A model generated the notes under the pieces. The model searched no databases. It saw only the letters and a program-made list of their open reading frames with translations, and had not been told where the DNA came from. This document shows positions 10,025 to 17,585 of a stretch of DNA of 64,000 bases, one piece after another. The stretch is from Gammaproteobacteria bacterium (lineage in GTDB: Bacteria; Pseudomonadota; Gammaproteobacteria; Eutrophobiales; Eutrophobiaceae): assembly GCA_030829985.1 (NCBI GenBank), contig JAURNW010000029.1:1-64000 (forward strand), read 5' to 3'. Each line of letters begins with the position of its first letter. The stretch's first letter is position 1. Both the position numbers and the translations under genes were made by a program.

Positions 10025-11436
10025 AGTATTATCGATATCAAAGCGAATATAAAGCCGGGTACAAGTTCATATAAATCAAACAACCAGTAGTTTGATTCGA
10101 TATTTTTCCATAGCAGCACAGTTATACCGCCAGTTAACATTCCGGCAATTGCTGATTTTTTATGCATTGATTTCCAAACCAGAGACATCAGGATCACAGG
10201 ACCAAATGTTGCTCCAAATCCGGCCCATGCATAAGCGACTAGCTGTAGTACATTACTGTCTGGTGTTAAAGCGAATAGTGTCGCGCAGACTGTTATCAAT
10301 ATCACCGTTATGCGCCCGGTCAAAACAAGTTGTTTATCGCTAGTTTTAACATTGACAGTTTTATAAATATCTTCGGTTAATGCCGAAGAGGCGACGAGTA
10401 ACTGAGAGTCAGCGGTACTCATGATTGCAGCGAGAATAGCCGACAAACATATTCCAGCCGGAATCGGATGTAATAGCAGGTTAAGTAATTCGATGAACAC
10501 TTTTTCACTATCACCACCTTGTAGTTGTTCTCCTAACAATACATTGCCGGAAAATCCAATCACTAAAGCACATAATAAACTTATGAAGGTCCAACTAAGC
10601 GCGATCCTTCGAGCGCCTGGTATTTTTCGTTCTGATTCGATTGCCATGAACCTGATCAATATGTGAGGTTGACCAAAATAACCCAGGCCCCAACCAAGTA
10701 GAGAAACAATTCCAATAAATCCTAATGCTTCTCCAGAGGCAGATGTAAAAGGATTAATTAGTTCAGGGTTTTTAATCGAAAGCGATGTGAATAAAGCTTC
10801 AATACCATTCATACTATAGATCGATAAAATTGCGATATAACTCAAGGCTAATACCATCAATATGCCCTGAATTAAATCAGTCCATGACACAGCCAGAAAC
10901 CCACCAAGGCTGGTGTAACCTAAAATAACAACAGCGCCTGCTATAACGGCCCATGTGTATGGCAGACCAAATACCGATTCGAATAATTTACCGCCGGCAA
11001 CCAGACCAGAGCTGGTATAGAACATATAAAACAGCAGGATAAACAAGGCCGAGATAATACGTAGAAAATGGCTGTGATCATTAAACCGGTTTTCAAGATA
11101 TTCAGGCAAGGTCAATGAGTTGTTTAATAGTTCGGTATTAATTCGTAGGCGAGGTGCCACCCATAACCAATTCAAACTTGTGCCGACAAATAATCCAATC
11201 GCAATCCAGATTGCCTCAACACCGGCAAGATAAGCGTATCCGGGCAAACCTAATAATAGCCAGCCACTCATGTCAGAAGCGCCGGCGCTAATAGCGGTTG
11301 TCCAACTGCCCAGTTTTCTACTACCAAGTATATAGTCAGAAAAATTATGTGTGTTACGCCATGCCTTCCAGCCGATATAAAACATCATTAATAAGTAAAG
11401 AATAAACGTGATGAAAATAATGCTTAGATTGCTCAT
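9997..11436 (-). CDS. putP: Sodium/proline symporter PutP
   Basis: A 479-residue member of the sodium:solute symporter family with about 13 membrane segments. The N-terminal block DYILGSRKLGSWTTAISAGA followed by DMSGWLLLGLPGYAYLAG is characteristic of PutP, and GLGYFGQPHILIRFMAIE is the central family signature. It takes up proline with sodium ions. It is the last gene of a minus-strand run that begins with a glycosyltransferase at 14526, starting 4 bases after the radical SAM gene's stop. No putA (proline catabolism) is present in the window. Slightly shorter than the E. coli protein. Confidence 0.93.
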   Translation of the reverse strand: MSNLSIIFITFILYLLMMFYIGWKAWRNTHNFSDYILGSRKLGSWTTAISAGASDMSGWLLLGLPGYAYLAGVEAIWIAIGLFVGTSLNWLWVAPRLRINTELLNNSLTLPEYLENRFNDHSHFLRIISALFILLFYMFYTSSGLVAGGKLFESVFGLPYTWAVIAGAVVILGYTSLGGFLAVSWTDLIQGILMVLALSYIAILSIYSMNGIEALFTSLSIKNPELINPFTSASGEALGFIGIVSLLGWGLGYFGQPHILIRFMAIESERKIPGARRIALSWTFISLLCALVIGFSGNVLLGEQLQGGDSEKVFIELLNLLLHPIPAGICLSAILAAIMSTADSQLLVASSALTEDIYKTVNVKTSDKQLVLTGRITVILITVCATLFALTPDSNVLQLVAYAWAGFGATFGPVILMSLVWKSMHKKSAIAGMLTGGITVLLWKNIESNYWLFDLYELVPGFIFALISIILSESLIYKD

Positions 11437-11440
11437 GAAT

Positions 11441-12439
11441 CTAGATCATCTCGTGGCAGGGAAAGAATTTTTCATTTGCAATATGTTGCAGAATAATATC
11501 TTTGCAGAACTCAAGCATTTCGTTACGAATATTGGCGGGATAACTAATGCTATTATCTTCTTCCTCGAGTGGGGATGAAAATAGTCTTTCTTCCGGATAA
11601 AGTTTTTCAAGTTTGCGAAAATAATCTTTTGGCAATCGAAACCCACCGAGACTGACTGAATGGATTAAATCAGCATCCAGCTTTGAAAAAACACTATTAA
11701 ACAATGTTGTATATTCCTCAGCGTAATTCTTTGTATAAATTAAAGGATCAAAACGAAGTCCAATTTTCCAACCGGCATTTTGTAATTCGATAATTGCACT
11801 GATACGTTTTTCGATAGACGGTGCTTTATGTTCCAGTGCTCTGGCTATTTTGTCTGGCGTGAAACTAAATGCAATGACACAATTCTGAATTGGTTCCTGT
11901 TTTATTAAGCTTCTTATTTGCGTGCTTTTGCTACGAAGTTCCAGCAAAGCTTGTGGGTTCTTTGTAAAGAAGGGCAGGAATTCAGCCGTAAAGTTTGTGA
12001 CAGGATCAAGCGCAAGACTATCGCAATCATAACCAGAGAAAAAATGCACGGTTTCCTTTTCGTGCCTGCTCAACATTGATTGCATGTCTTCGATAAAATC
12101 TTCGTAATTAACAAACAAAACATAATGCGCAGACTGAAACATGCCTTGTAAAAAACAGTAACGACAGTCATACAGGCAATTCAGCATATGCGAGAAATAA
12201 TAATTATGTTCTGCGCCAATGCCGTATTGTTTCGGTGTTGGTAAGACCAGACCTTTATGTTTTTTTGCAAGGATTAATGCGGGTTTTTTCTTTTGCAATC
12301 TGAAATTCTGTGACTTCCGATTAAATACTTCGCCATAGCGTTCGCAGCTTATCTGTGTTGCTTCAGGAAAGCGTTTAAGCAGTGACCGGGTACGGGGATG
12401 GTCAGTAATTTCCTCTTCAATGTATATCATGCTAATCAT
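11441..12439 (-). CDS. Spore photoproduct lyase-like radical SAM protein
   Basis: A 332-residue radical SAM protein of the SPL family. The cluster motif is CX3CX2C at C88, C92 and C95, embedded in HMLNCLYDCRYCFLQ, a hallmark of SplB-like enzymes. Family members repair the spore photoproduct thymine dimer in DNA, but copies in non-spore-formers such as this organism have no established substrate. The ATG at 12439 overlaps the upstream gene by 8 bases; an ATG at 12430, one base after that gene's stop, is equally possible. The next gene upstream is nucleosidase-like, a pairing I recall from other genomes. Confidence 0.82.
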   Translation of the reverse strand: MISMIYIEEEITDHPRTRSLLKRFPEATQISCERYGEVFNRKSQNFRLQKKKPALILAKKHKGLVLPTPKQYGIGAEHNYYFSHMLNCLYDCRYCFLQGMFQSAHYVLFVNYEDFIEDMQSMLSRHEKETVHFFSGYDCDSLALDPVTNFTAEFLPFFTKNPQALLELRSKSTQIRSLIKQEPIQNCVIAFSFTPDKIARALEHKAPSIEKRISAIIELQNAGWKIGLRFDPLIYTKNYAEEYTTLFNSVFSKLDADLIHSVSLGGFRLPKDYFRKLEKLYPEERLFSSPLEEEDNSISYPANIRNEMLEFCKDIILQHIANEKFFPCHEMI

Positions 12440-13250
12440 GAATCACAAATTCAGAATTATTTATTTTTTCATATAATGTGTTGATAATCTGTTTTGCCGT
12501 TTTCAGTTTGGCAAGAGTTTGAATGAGATCCTGATCTGAACAACGAACAGACCATCGTCTTAATAATTGACATAATTTTATACGCTCGGATTGTGTGCAA
12601 TGCCATTGCCCGATGATATCTTGATAATGCTCAGGTTCTGAAAGTGTATTTGCTAATTCATCGGAGAATGGTTTCAAAGCAAGTATCAACTTATTAATAG
12701 TTGTTGTTTGTGCAGCGATCATCTTTTTCACATTCGCAGCATTAACTGTAGACGTAGATTGATCGGCATTATCAGAGATTACCTTTAAAACATGGATCAA
12801 CTCAGCCGTTCCCAAACGTATTGCCATCTGATAAAAAGCGGAGGCCTCCATATCAAATAAGCTGTCTTGATAATTTTCCGATGGTTTATTCAATGTGATA
12901 AGCGCTTCACTTCCAACTGCTGAATCAAACAGGATTTGTGGATACCAACAAGCACCATTCTGGTGATCTGTAATTTTATTAATTAAACGCACTTCACCAA
13001 CAGGGATGTTTTTATGACCTGCAACACCAATGTTTAGCCATCCGTCTGCAGGATGCGTATTGATGCAGGCATGGTGATAGCATATGGCTGAGGCGGCGTT
13101 AATTTTTCCGACGCCAGTGATGGTTAAACTAATATGCTTATCTTTCGATTGATAGATACGAAATAATTCAAACTGTTTTAATTCTGTCAGTTTGAAGTGC
13201 TGTATAAGCGGTTCAGCTTCACAGGGTAACGCACAAAAAATATGAAACAT
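12432..13250 (-). CDS. Nucleoside phosphorylase/nucleosidase-like protein
   Basis: A 272-residue protein whose first 190 residues resemble the PNP/MTA-nucleosidase fold: CALPCEAEPLI at the start, TGVGKINAASA (phosphate or ribose loop region), NIGVAGHKNIPVGEV, and the DMEASAFYQMA segment that holds the ribose-binding Met-Glu. The motif VISDNADQS resembles the purine-binding Asp region. The C-terminal 70 residues are helical with no clear family. It sits between the phosphatase-like gene (6 bases) and the SPL-like gene (8-base overlap). It may release or salvage a modified nucleoside; the substrate is unknown. Confidence 0.7.
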   Translation of the reverse strand: MFHIFCALPCEAEPLIQHFKLTELKQFELFRIYQSKDKHISLTITGVGKINAASAICYHHACINTHPADGWLNIGVAGHKNIPVGEVRLINKITDHQNGACWYPQILFDSAVGSEALITLNKPSENYQDSLFDMEASAFYQMAIRLGTAELIHVLKVISDNADQSTSTVNAANVKKMIAAQTTTINKLILALKPFSDELANTLSEPEHYQDIIGQWHCTQSERIKLCQLLRRWSVRCSDQDLIQTLAKLKTAKQIINTLYEKINNSEFVIHD

Positions 13251-13256
13251 AAATTC

Positions 13257-13712
13257 TTATTTTAGATTGTTTGAATTGGATAAACATGAATCAATAAAGG
13301 ATTGCCATGTATCATCGGGCTCCCAGATCGCTAACATGTCATTTTTCGCAATTTCAAGGTCACATTCCTGTTTAAGAATTCGATATAAATAAACAAAACA
13401 GGACACCCGCCAATTATAAGCGCAATGTACCAATATATTTTTATCATAATGTTCTTCCATCACATTGAAGAATGATACTAGATCGGTAGTTTCAGGCTTT
13501 TTAAAGTCTACCGGTATATGAATGTAATCGAGTTCGTTTTGTTTGACGATTTGTGCTTCATTAGCAATGGCATCAGGTGAATCTGTTCTTGCCAGATTAA
13601 TTACCATTTCAACCCCGGCCCGTTTGATCAATTTAAATTCTTCTGCGTATGGTTGTGCAGAGGTATGCAATTTATCGTTTATCTTTCGATACTGTCTAAT
13701 TGTTTCAAGCAT
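13257..13712 (-). CDS. Protein-tyrosine-phosphatase-like protein with short P-loop
   Basis: About 151 residues from the ATG at 13712, which overlaps the glycosyltransferase stop by 8 bases; a start at 13739 would overlap by 35. The text RISDRLATSGQP-like opening of the family appears here as KINDKLHTSAQP. The catalytic loop reads HCAYNWRVS: Cys and Arg are separated by four residues, whereas the classical tyrosine phosphatase loop has five. Related bacterial proteins share this short form as far as I recall. Cytoplasmic; substrate unknown. Assignment to the phosphatase superfamily is reasonably safe, activity is not. Confidence 0.7.
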   Translation of the reverse strand: MLETIRQYRKINDKLHTSAQPYAEEFKLIKRAGVEMVINLARTDSPDAIANEAQIVKQNELDYIHIPVDFKKPETTDLVSFFNVMEEHYDKNILVHCAYNWRVSCFVYLYRILKQECDLEIAKNDMLAIWEPDDTWQSFIDSCLSNSNNLK

Positions 13713-14526
13713 ATTGTTTTGATAATGCCTTAAAGTCATTACTCAAATTACTGTTACCGTGTTTTTCCGAGCCTTTTAGAAAAATAGAGATCTTCTTCAA
13801 CATAACAGTAATAGCCGCTTGCTGATCAATTTCATTTAAATCATTTGATTCGATGCATTTTTTTAAGGCAGTGATACGAAATCGATCCATACCCCAATGT
13901 TTTCTTGATAATTGATCGGCATGACCACCGTATTTATTTATCAAAGCCTCGTCCAGAAACAATACCGGGTATTTGCAACAAATTCGTAACCACATATCAT
14001 AATCTTCACATGCGGGCAGTTTTTCATCAAATAAGCCGACCGAATCAAACAGTCGTTTTTTAATCATTACTGAAGAAGGTGAGATTGCACATAAAGGCAG
14101 ACAATATTGAAAAATATATCCGCCTCGTTTTCTGTGTTTTTCTGCCTGATGTAATACTTCTCCATTTCGGTACCAGGTTTCATTTGTATGGCATATTAAA
14201 TAATCCCGGTTTTCTGATAGTGCTTTAGTTTGTTTTTCAAGTTTATCCGGCTGCCAACTATCGTCAGAATCAATTAAACAAATCCAGTCACTTGATGCAG
14301 TCTTGATTCCCCGATTTCTAGCAGCACTAACACCCTTGTTATGCTGATAAAGATAGGTTAACTGAGGATAATGCTGTTTTATAAATGATGCCGTGTTATC
14401 CGTTGAGCCATCGTCGACTATGATAACCTCATCTGCAGCAAGTGTTTGCGCGAGAACAGATTCAATAGCCCGTTCAAGCAACGTAACTCGGTTGTATGTA
14501 GGTATAATGACAGCGATTTTAAACAT
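13705..14526 (-). CDS. Family 2 glycosyltransferase
   Basis: A 273-residue GT-A enzyme. The N-terminal nucleotide-binding block IIPTYNRVTLLERAIESVL, the VDDGSTDNT motif, and the metal-binding LIDSDDSW are all present. No membrane segment, so it is a soluble or peripheral transferase adding a sugar to a surface polysaccharide or lipid acceptor; donor and acceptor cannot be read. It heads the minus-strand run toward putP and is divergent from the SDR gene at 14587, with 60 bases between them holding both promoters. Confidence 0.87.
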   Translation of the reverse strand: MFKIAVIIPTYNRVTLLERAIESVLAQTLAADEVIIVDDGSTDNTASFIKQHYPQLTYLYQHNKGVSAARNRGIKTASSDWICLIDSDDSWQPDKLEKQTKALSENRDYLICHTNETWYRNGEVLHQAEKHRKRGGYIFQYCLPLCAISPSSVMIKKRLFDSVGLFDEKLPACEDYDMWLRICCKYPVLFLDEALINKYGGHADQLSRKHWGMDRFRITALKKCIESNDLNEIDQQAAITVMLKKISIFLKGSEKHGNSNLSNDFKALSKQYA

Positions 14527-14586
14527 GCCAAACGTATAACTTGTCAGTTAGAATAACGCGTTCACGATAAACGACCTGAATAACAA

Positions 14587-15342
14587 ATGGAACGTCTGAA
14601 AGATAAAATTACAGTAATTACCGGTGCTAGTAGCGGCATTGGAGCCGGTATCGCGGAATTATTTGCACGAGAAGGTGCCTCCGTCGTCGTTAACTATCTT
14701 AAATCCAGAGATCGTGCGGAAAAAGTAGTTGAGCAAATCAGAAAGCTGGGGCAACGTGCAATTGCGGTACAGGCCGATATGAGCAAGCAGGATGACATTG
14801 ATCGCTTGATTCAAGCAACTATGCAAGAATTTGGACGTATCGATGTCTGGGTTAATAATGCCGGCGCAGATATTCTGACAGGTGCGGGTGCTTCTGCCGA
14901 GGTTAATAAAAAACTGGATCAATTATTAAATGTGGATCTTAAAGGCACCATGAATGCTTGCTGGTCTGTGAGTACGGTCATGCAAAATCAGGGACATGGG
15001 GTTATTGTGAATATGGGTTGGGACATGTCCATACATGGTTTTGAAGGTATAAATCCACAAATATTTGCTGCCTCAAAGGCTGGTGTTTTGGGATTTACCC
15101 GGTCATTTGCCAAAACAGTGGGTCCTGAGATTCGTGTGAATATGGTGTCGCCGGGATGGATTGCAACAGCATTTGCGCAAGAGCACATGGATGGAGTTTA
15201 TTATCAGGCACGCATCAAGGAAATTCCTTTAGGTCGATTTGGTGTGCCGGAAGACGTTGCAGCTGCCGTTGTGTTTTTGGCGTCTGATGCCTCATCATAC
15301 ATATCTGGAGAAGCCATTAAGATAAATGGTGGTTTGGTTTAA
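14587..15342 (+). CDS. SDR-family protein lacking the catalytic tyrosine
   Basis: A 251-residue short-chain dehydrogenase/reductase fold. The cofactor loop TGASSGIG (12-19) and NNAG (90-93) are intact. The active-site YxxxK is FAASK: residue 160 is Phe where Tyr is almost invariant, while K164 is kept. The usual catalytic-serine strand (NISS) reads NMGW. The protein therefore probably binds NAD(P) but may not perform normal SDR chemistry. It is followed 32 bases later by a carboxymuconolactone-decarboxylase-like gene on the same strand, and the two may be cotranscribed. The fold is certain, the function unknown. Confidence 0.85.
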   Translation: MERLKDKITVITGASSGIGAGIAELFAREGASVVVNYLKSRDRAEKVVEQIRKLGQRAIAVQADMSKQDDIDRLIQATMQEFGRIDVWVNNAGADILTGAGASAEVNKKLDQLLNVDLKGTMNACWSVSTVMQNQGHGVIVNMGWDMSIHGFEGINPQIFAASKAGVLGFTRSFAKTVGPEIRVNMVSPGWIATAFAQEHMDGVYYQARIKEIPLGRFGVPEDVAAAVVFLASDASSYISGEAIKINGGLV

Positions 15343-15374
15343 ACTTATAACTTGTTTTCAATATTTTTATTATT

Positions 15375-15758
15375 ATGTCTGAAGAATCTAAAAAGAACGG
15401 TCTGAAAGTACGTACAGAAGTCATGGGTGAAAAATTTGTTAATCGGGCAATATCGAATACGACCGAGTTGACAGCACCTTTACAAGACTGGATCAATGAA
15501 CATGCCTGGGGTTCTACCTGGCAACGCGAAGGTTTGCCAAGGCAAACGAGGTCTTTAATCACTATCGCGATGTTAGCGGCATTAAAGGCGCCTACTGAAT
15601 TAAAAGGACATGTGCGTGGCGCATTAAATAATGGTTGTTCTGTTGCGGAGATACAGGAAGTATTATTACATTCAGTTGTTTATGTTGGTGCTCCAGCGGC
15701 ACAAGAAGCATTTCGTGCCGCACAGGAAGTCATTGATGAGTGGCAGTCCAGTACCTGA
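15375..15758 (+). CDS. Carboxymuconolactone decarboxylase-family protein
   Basis: A 127-residue all-helical protein of the CMD family (PcaC-like). The central segment LKGHVRGALNNGCSVAEIQEV followed by LLHSVVYVGAPAAQEAF carries the family's conserved Glu/His positions. There is no CxxC, which separates it from the AhpD peroxidase branch. No protocatechuate pathway genes are nearby, so a true role in aromatic breakdown is doubtful. It probably works with the SDR-like protein just upstream. It is convergent with apt, with 17 bases between the stops. Confidence 0.82.
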   Translation: MSEESKKNGLKVRTEVMGEKFVNRAISNTTELTAPLQDWINEHAWGSTWQREGLPRQTRSLITIAMLAALKAPTELKGHVRGALNNGCSVAEIQEVLLHSVVYVGAPAAQEAFRAAQEVIDEWQSST

Positions 15759-15775
15759 TTGAGACGGGCCTATAC

Positions 15776-16291
15776 TCAATAATGAATCAAGGAATGAACA
15801 TAATAATTTGTTAGCTGCTCTCTACCTTTAAGAAAATCAAGTTCTACCACGAAAGCACAGGCAACAACTTCTGCACCGAGCTTTTCAATCAAATTACAAC
15901 TGGCGGCGGCAGTTCCACCAGTGGCGATTAGATCATCAACCAGTAACACACGATCACCTTTTCCCAAGGCATCGATGTGGACTTCAAGTGATGCGGAGCC
16001 GTATTCCAGATCATAAGACATCGTTTCAACATCATAGGGCAATTTCCCTGGTTTTCGTAAGGGAATAAAGCCAATACCTAATTCCCATGCAGCGAGACTA
16101 CCAAAAATAAAGCCACGTGCTTCCATACCCGCGACAGCAGTGATATTTTCACCGAGAAAGGGATGTATTAACTGGTGGACTGCGAGTCGCAGCATAGCGG
16201 GTGATTTGACTAGTGGAGTGATATCCTTGAACTGTATTCCCGGTTCGGGAAAGTCCGGTATATTTCGGATATACGCTTCTAATCGTTGCAT
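15776..16291 (-). CDS. apt: Adenine phosphoribosyltransferase
   Basis: A 171-residue type I phosphoribosyltransferase that makes AMP from adenine and PRPP for purine salvage. The PRPP loop VLLVDDLIATGGTAAA is present, and the N-terminus MQRLEAYIRNIPDFPEPGI is typical of Apt. The start at 16291 has GGAGAG at 16297-16302; a longer frame reaching 16435 would overlap the divergent Tag-like gene and has no family support. Length matches E. coli Apt closely. Cytoplasmic, single gene. Confidence 0.95.
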   Translation of the reverse strand: MQRLEAYIRNIPDFPEPGIQFKDITPLVKSPAMLRLAVHQLIHPFLGENITAVAGMEARGFIFGSLAAWELGIGFIPLRKPGKLPYDVETMSYDLEYGSASLEVHIDALGKGDRVLLVDDLIATGGTAAASCNLIEKLGAEVVACAFVVELDFLKGREQLTNYYVHSLIHY

Positions 16292-16394
16292 GTTTTCTCT
16301 CCAGTGATATTTGTTATTTTTCTCTATAATAACGGCTTGCAGATAAATAGGGGAGTCGTGTGTTTTATTTTTTAAACAAATTAGAAGGAAACAT

Positions 16395-17069
16395 ATGCGT
16401 TTAAAATCATTTGAGACTATTTTTGATTCAGCCATTGAGCGTAATGGCGGTCTGGATAAGTTGGAGAAACTATTACCTCAAGCACGTACGGTAGACGAAC
16501 TAAAAAATCTATCGACTGAGTATTGTTTATCAAATATGACTCGCCGTATCTTTCAGGCGGGTTTGAATCGTAAGATTATTGATAATAAATGGCCTGCCTT
16601 CGAAACAGTATTTCATCAATTTGATATTAATGCTGTGCGTATTATGGATGACGAAACTCTGGAGCGTATGATGGATGACAAACGTATTGTGCGTCATTGG
16701 CGCAAGATACAGAGTGTTAGACATAACGCACAAAGCATATTTGAAATTAATGAGGAGCAGGGTAGTTTCGTGAAATATATAGCGGAATGGCCGGCGGAAA
16801 ATATTGTTGAGCTATGGGAATTGCTTAAAAAACGATTTAAGCAATTGGGTGGTGCTTCTGGCCCCTATTTTTTGAGACGAATAAGAAAAGATACTTTTTT
16901 GCTAACGCCAGATGTTGTCAGGGCATTATTCCGTTGGGGTGCAATTGATGAAGAACCTAAAAATAAAAAACAGAGAAGTTATGTGCAGGCTTGTATGAAT
17001 GAGTGGCATGCGGAAGTTAATAAACCTTATTGTCAGATCAGTATGATTCTTGCGAGGTCATTAGATTAA
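16395..17069 (+). CDS. DNA-3-methyladenine glycosylase I (Tag)-like protein, key residues altered
   Basis: A 224-residue protein that aligns by eye with Tag: the helix IFQAGLNRKIIDNKWPAFE corresponds to Tag's EGQQAGLSW region, and HWRKIQSVRHNAQSIFE to the helix-hairpin-helix that follows. The glutamate of the LEGxQAGLSW motif and its tryptophan are both Arg here, and the N-terminal Cys/His zinc ligands of Tag are not visible. It therefore belongs to a diverged Tag branch whose base-excision activity is uncertain. It lies divergent from apt and ends 2 bases before greB, so the two are probably cotranscribed. Confidence 0.72.
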   Translation: MRLKSFETIFDSAIERNGGLDKLEKLLPQARTVDELKNLSTEYCLSNMTRRIFQAGLNRKIIDNKWPAFETVFHQFDINAVRIMDDETLERMMDDKRIVRHWRKIQSVRHNAQSIFEINEEQGSFVKYIAEWPAENIVELWELLKKRFKQLGGASGPYFLRRIRKDTFLLTPDVVRALFRWGAIDEEPKNKKQRSYVQACMNEWHAEVNKPYCQISMILARSLD

Positions 17070-17071
17070 TC

Positions 17072-17566
17072 ATGGGCCGTTGGCGACCACCCGCAGCACA
17101 ATCTGCACCGTATATCACTCCGCAAGGATACAAAAAACTCGAGCAAGAAAATGCCGCTTTGTGGACAAAACGTAATGAAGTTGCAAAGGCAGTTACAGCA
17201 GCAGCAGCTGAAGGTGATCGTTCTGAAAATGCAGAATACATCTACCGCAAGAAACAATTACGCGAAATCGATGCCAGAATCGGGTACTTACAACGACGCA
17301 TGCCAAAATTGACCGTTGTTAAAAGTGTACAAGATACATCTCGTATTTTCTTTGGCGCATGGGTCACTATTGAGGATGAGACAGGGCAGGAGATTTGCCA
17401 CCGTATTGTTGGCGCCGATGAGTTTGATCAGCACGAAAGTTATATTACCGTCGATTCGCCAATGGCAAAGCTCCTTTTAGGTAAATCGATTGATGATGAG
17501 GTATGTCTGGAGAGACAGAACGAAAAACAGATTTTCGCCATCATTAATATTGAATATGACGACTAA
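17072..17566 (+). CDS. greB: Transcription elongation factor GreB
   Basis: A 164-residue Gre factor. The N-terminal coiled coil (about 10-75) contains GDRSENAEYIYRKKQLREID, whose acidic tip (D and E of GDRSENAEY) enters the polymerase channel to stimulate transcript cleavage; GRWRPP at the start and YRKKQLREID mark GreB rather than GreA. The C-terminal FKBP-like domain follows. The ATG at 17072 lies 2 bases after the Tag-like gene; a longer frame from 17030 would overlap that gene and adds residues foreign to the family. Confidence 0.94.
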   Translation: MGRWRPPAAQSAPYITPQGYKKLEQENAALWTKRNEVAKAVTAAAAEGDRSENAEYIYRKKQLREIDARIGYLQRRMPKLTVVKSVQDTSRIFFGAWVTIEDETGQEICHRIVGADEFDQHESYITVDSPMAKLLLGKSIDDEVCLERQNEKQIFAIINIEYDD

Positions 17567-17585
17567 AACAAGCCTTTCATATGAT

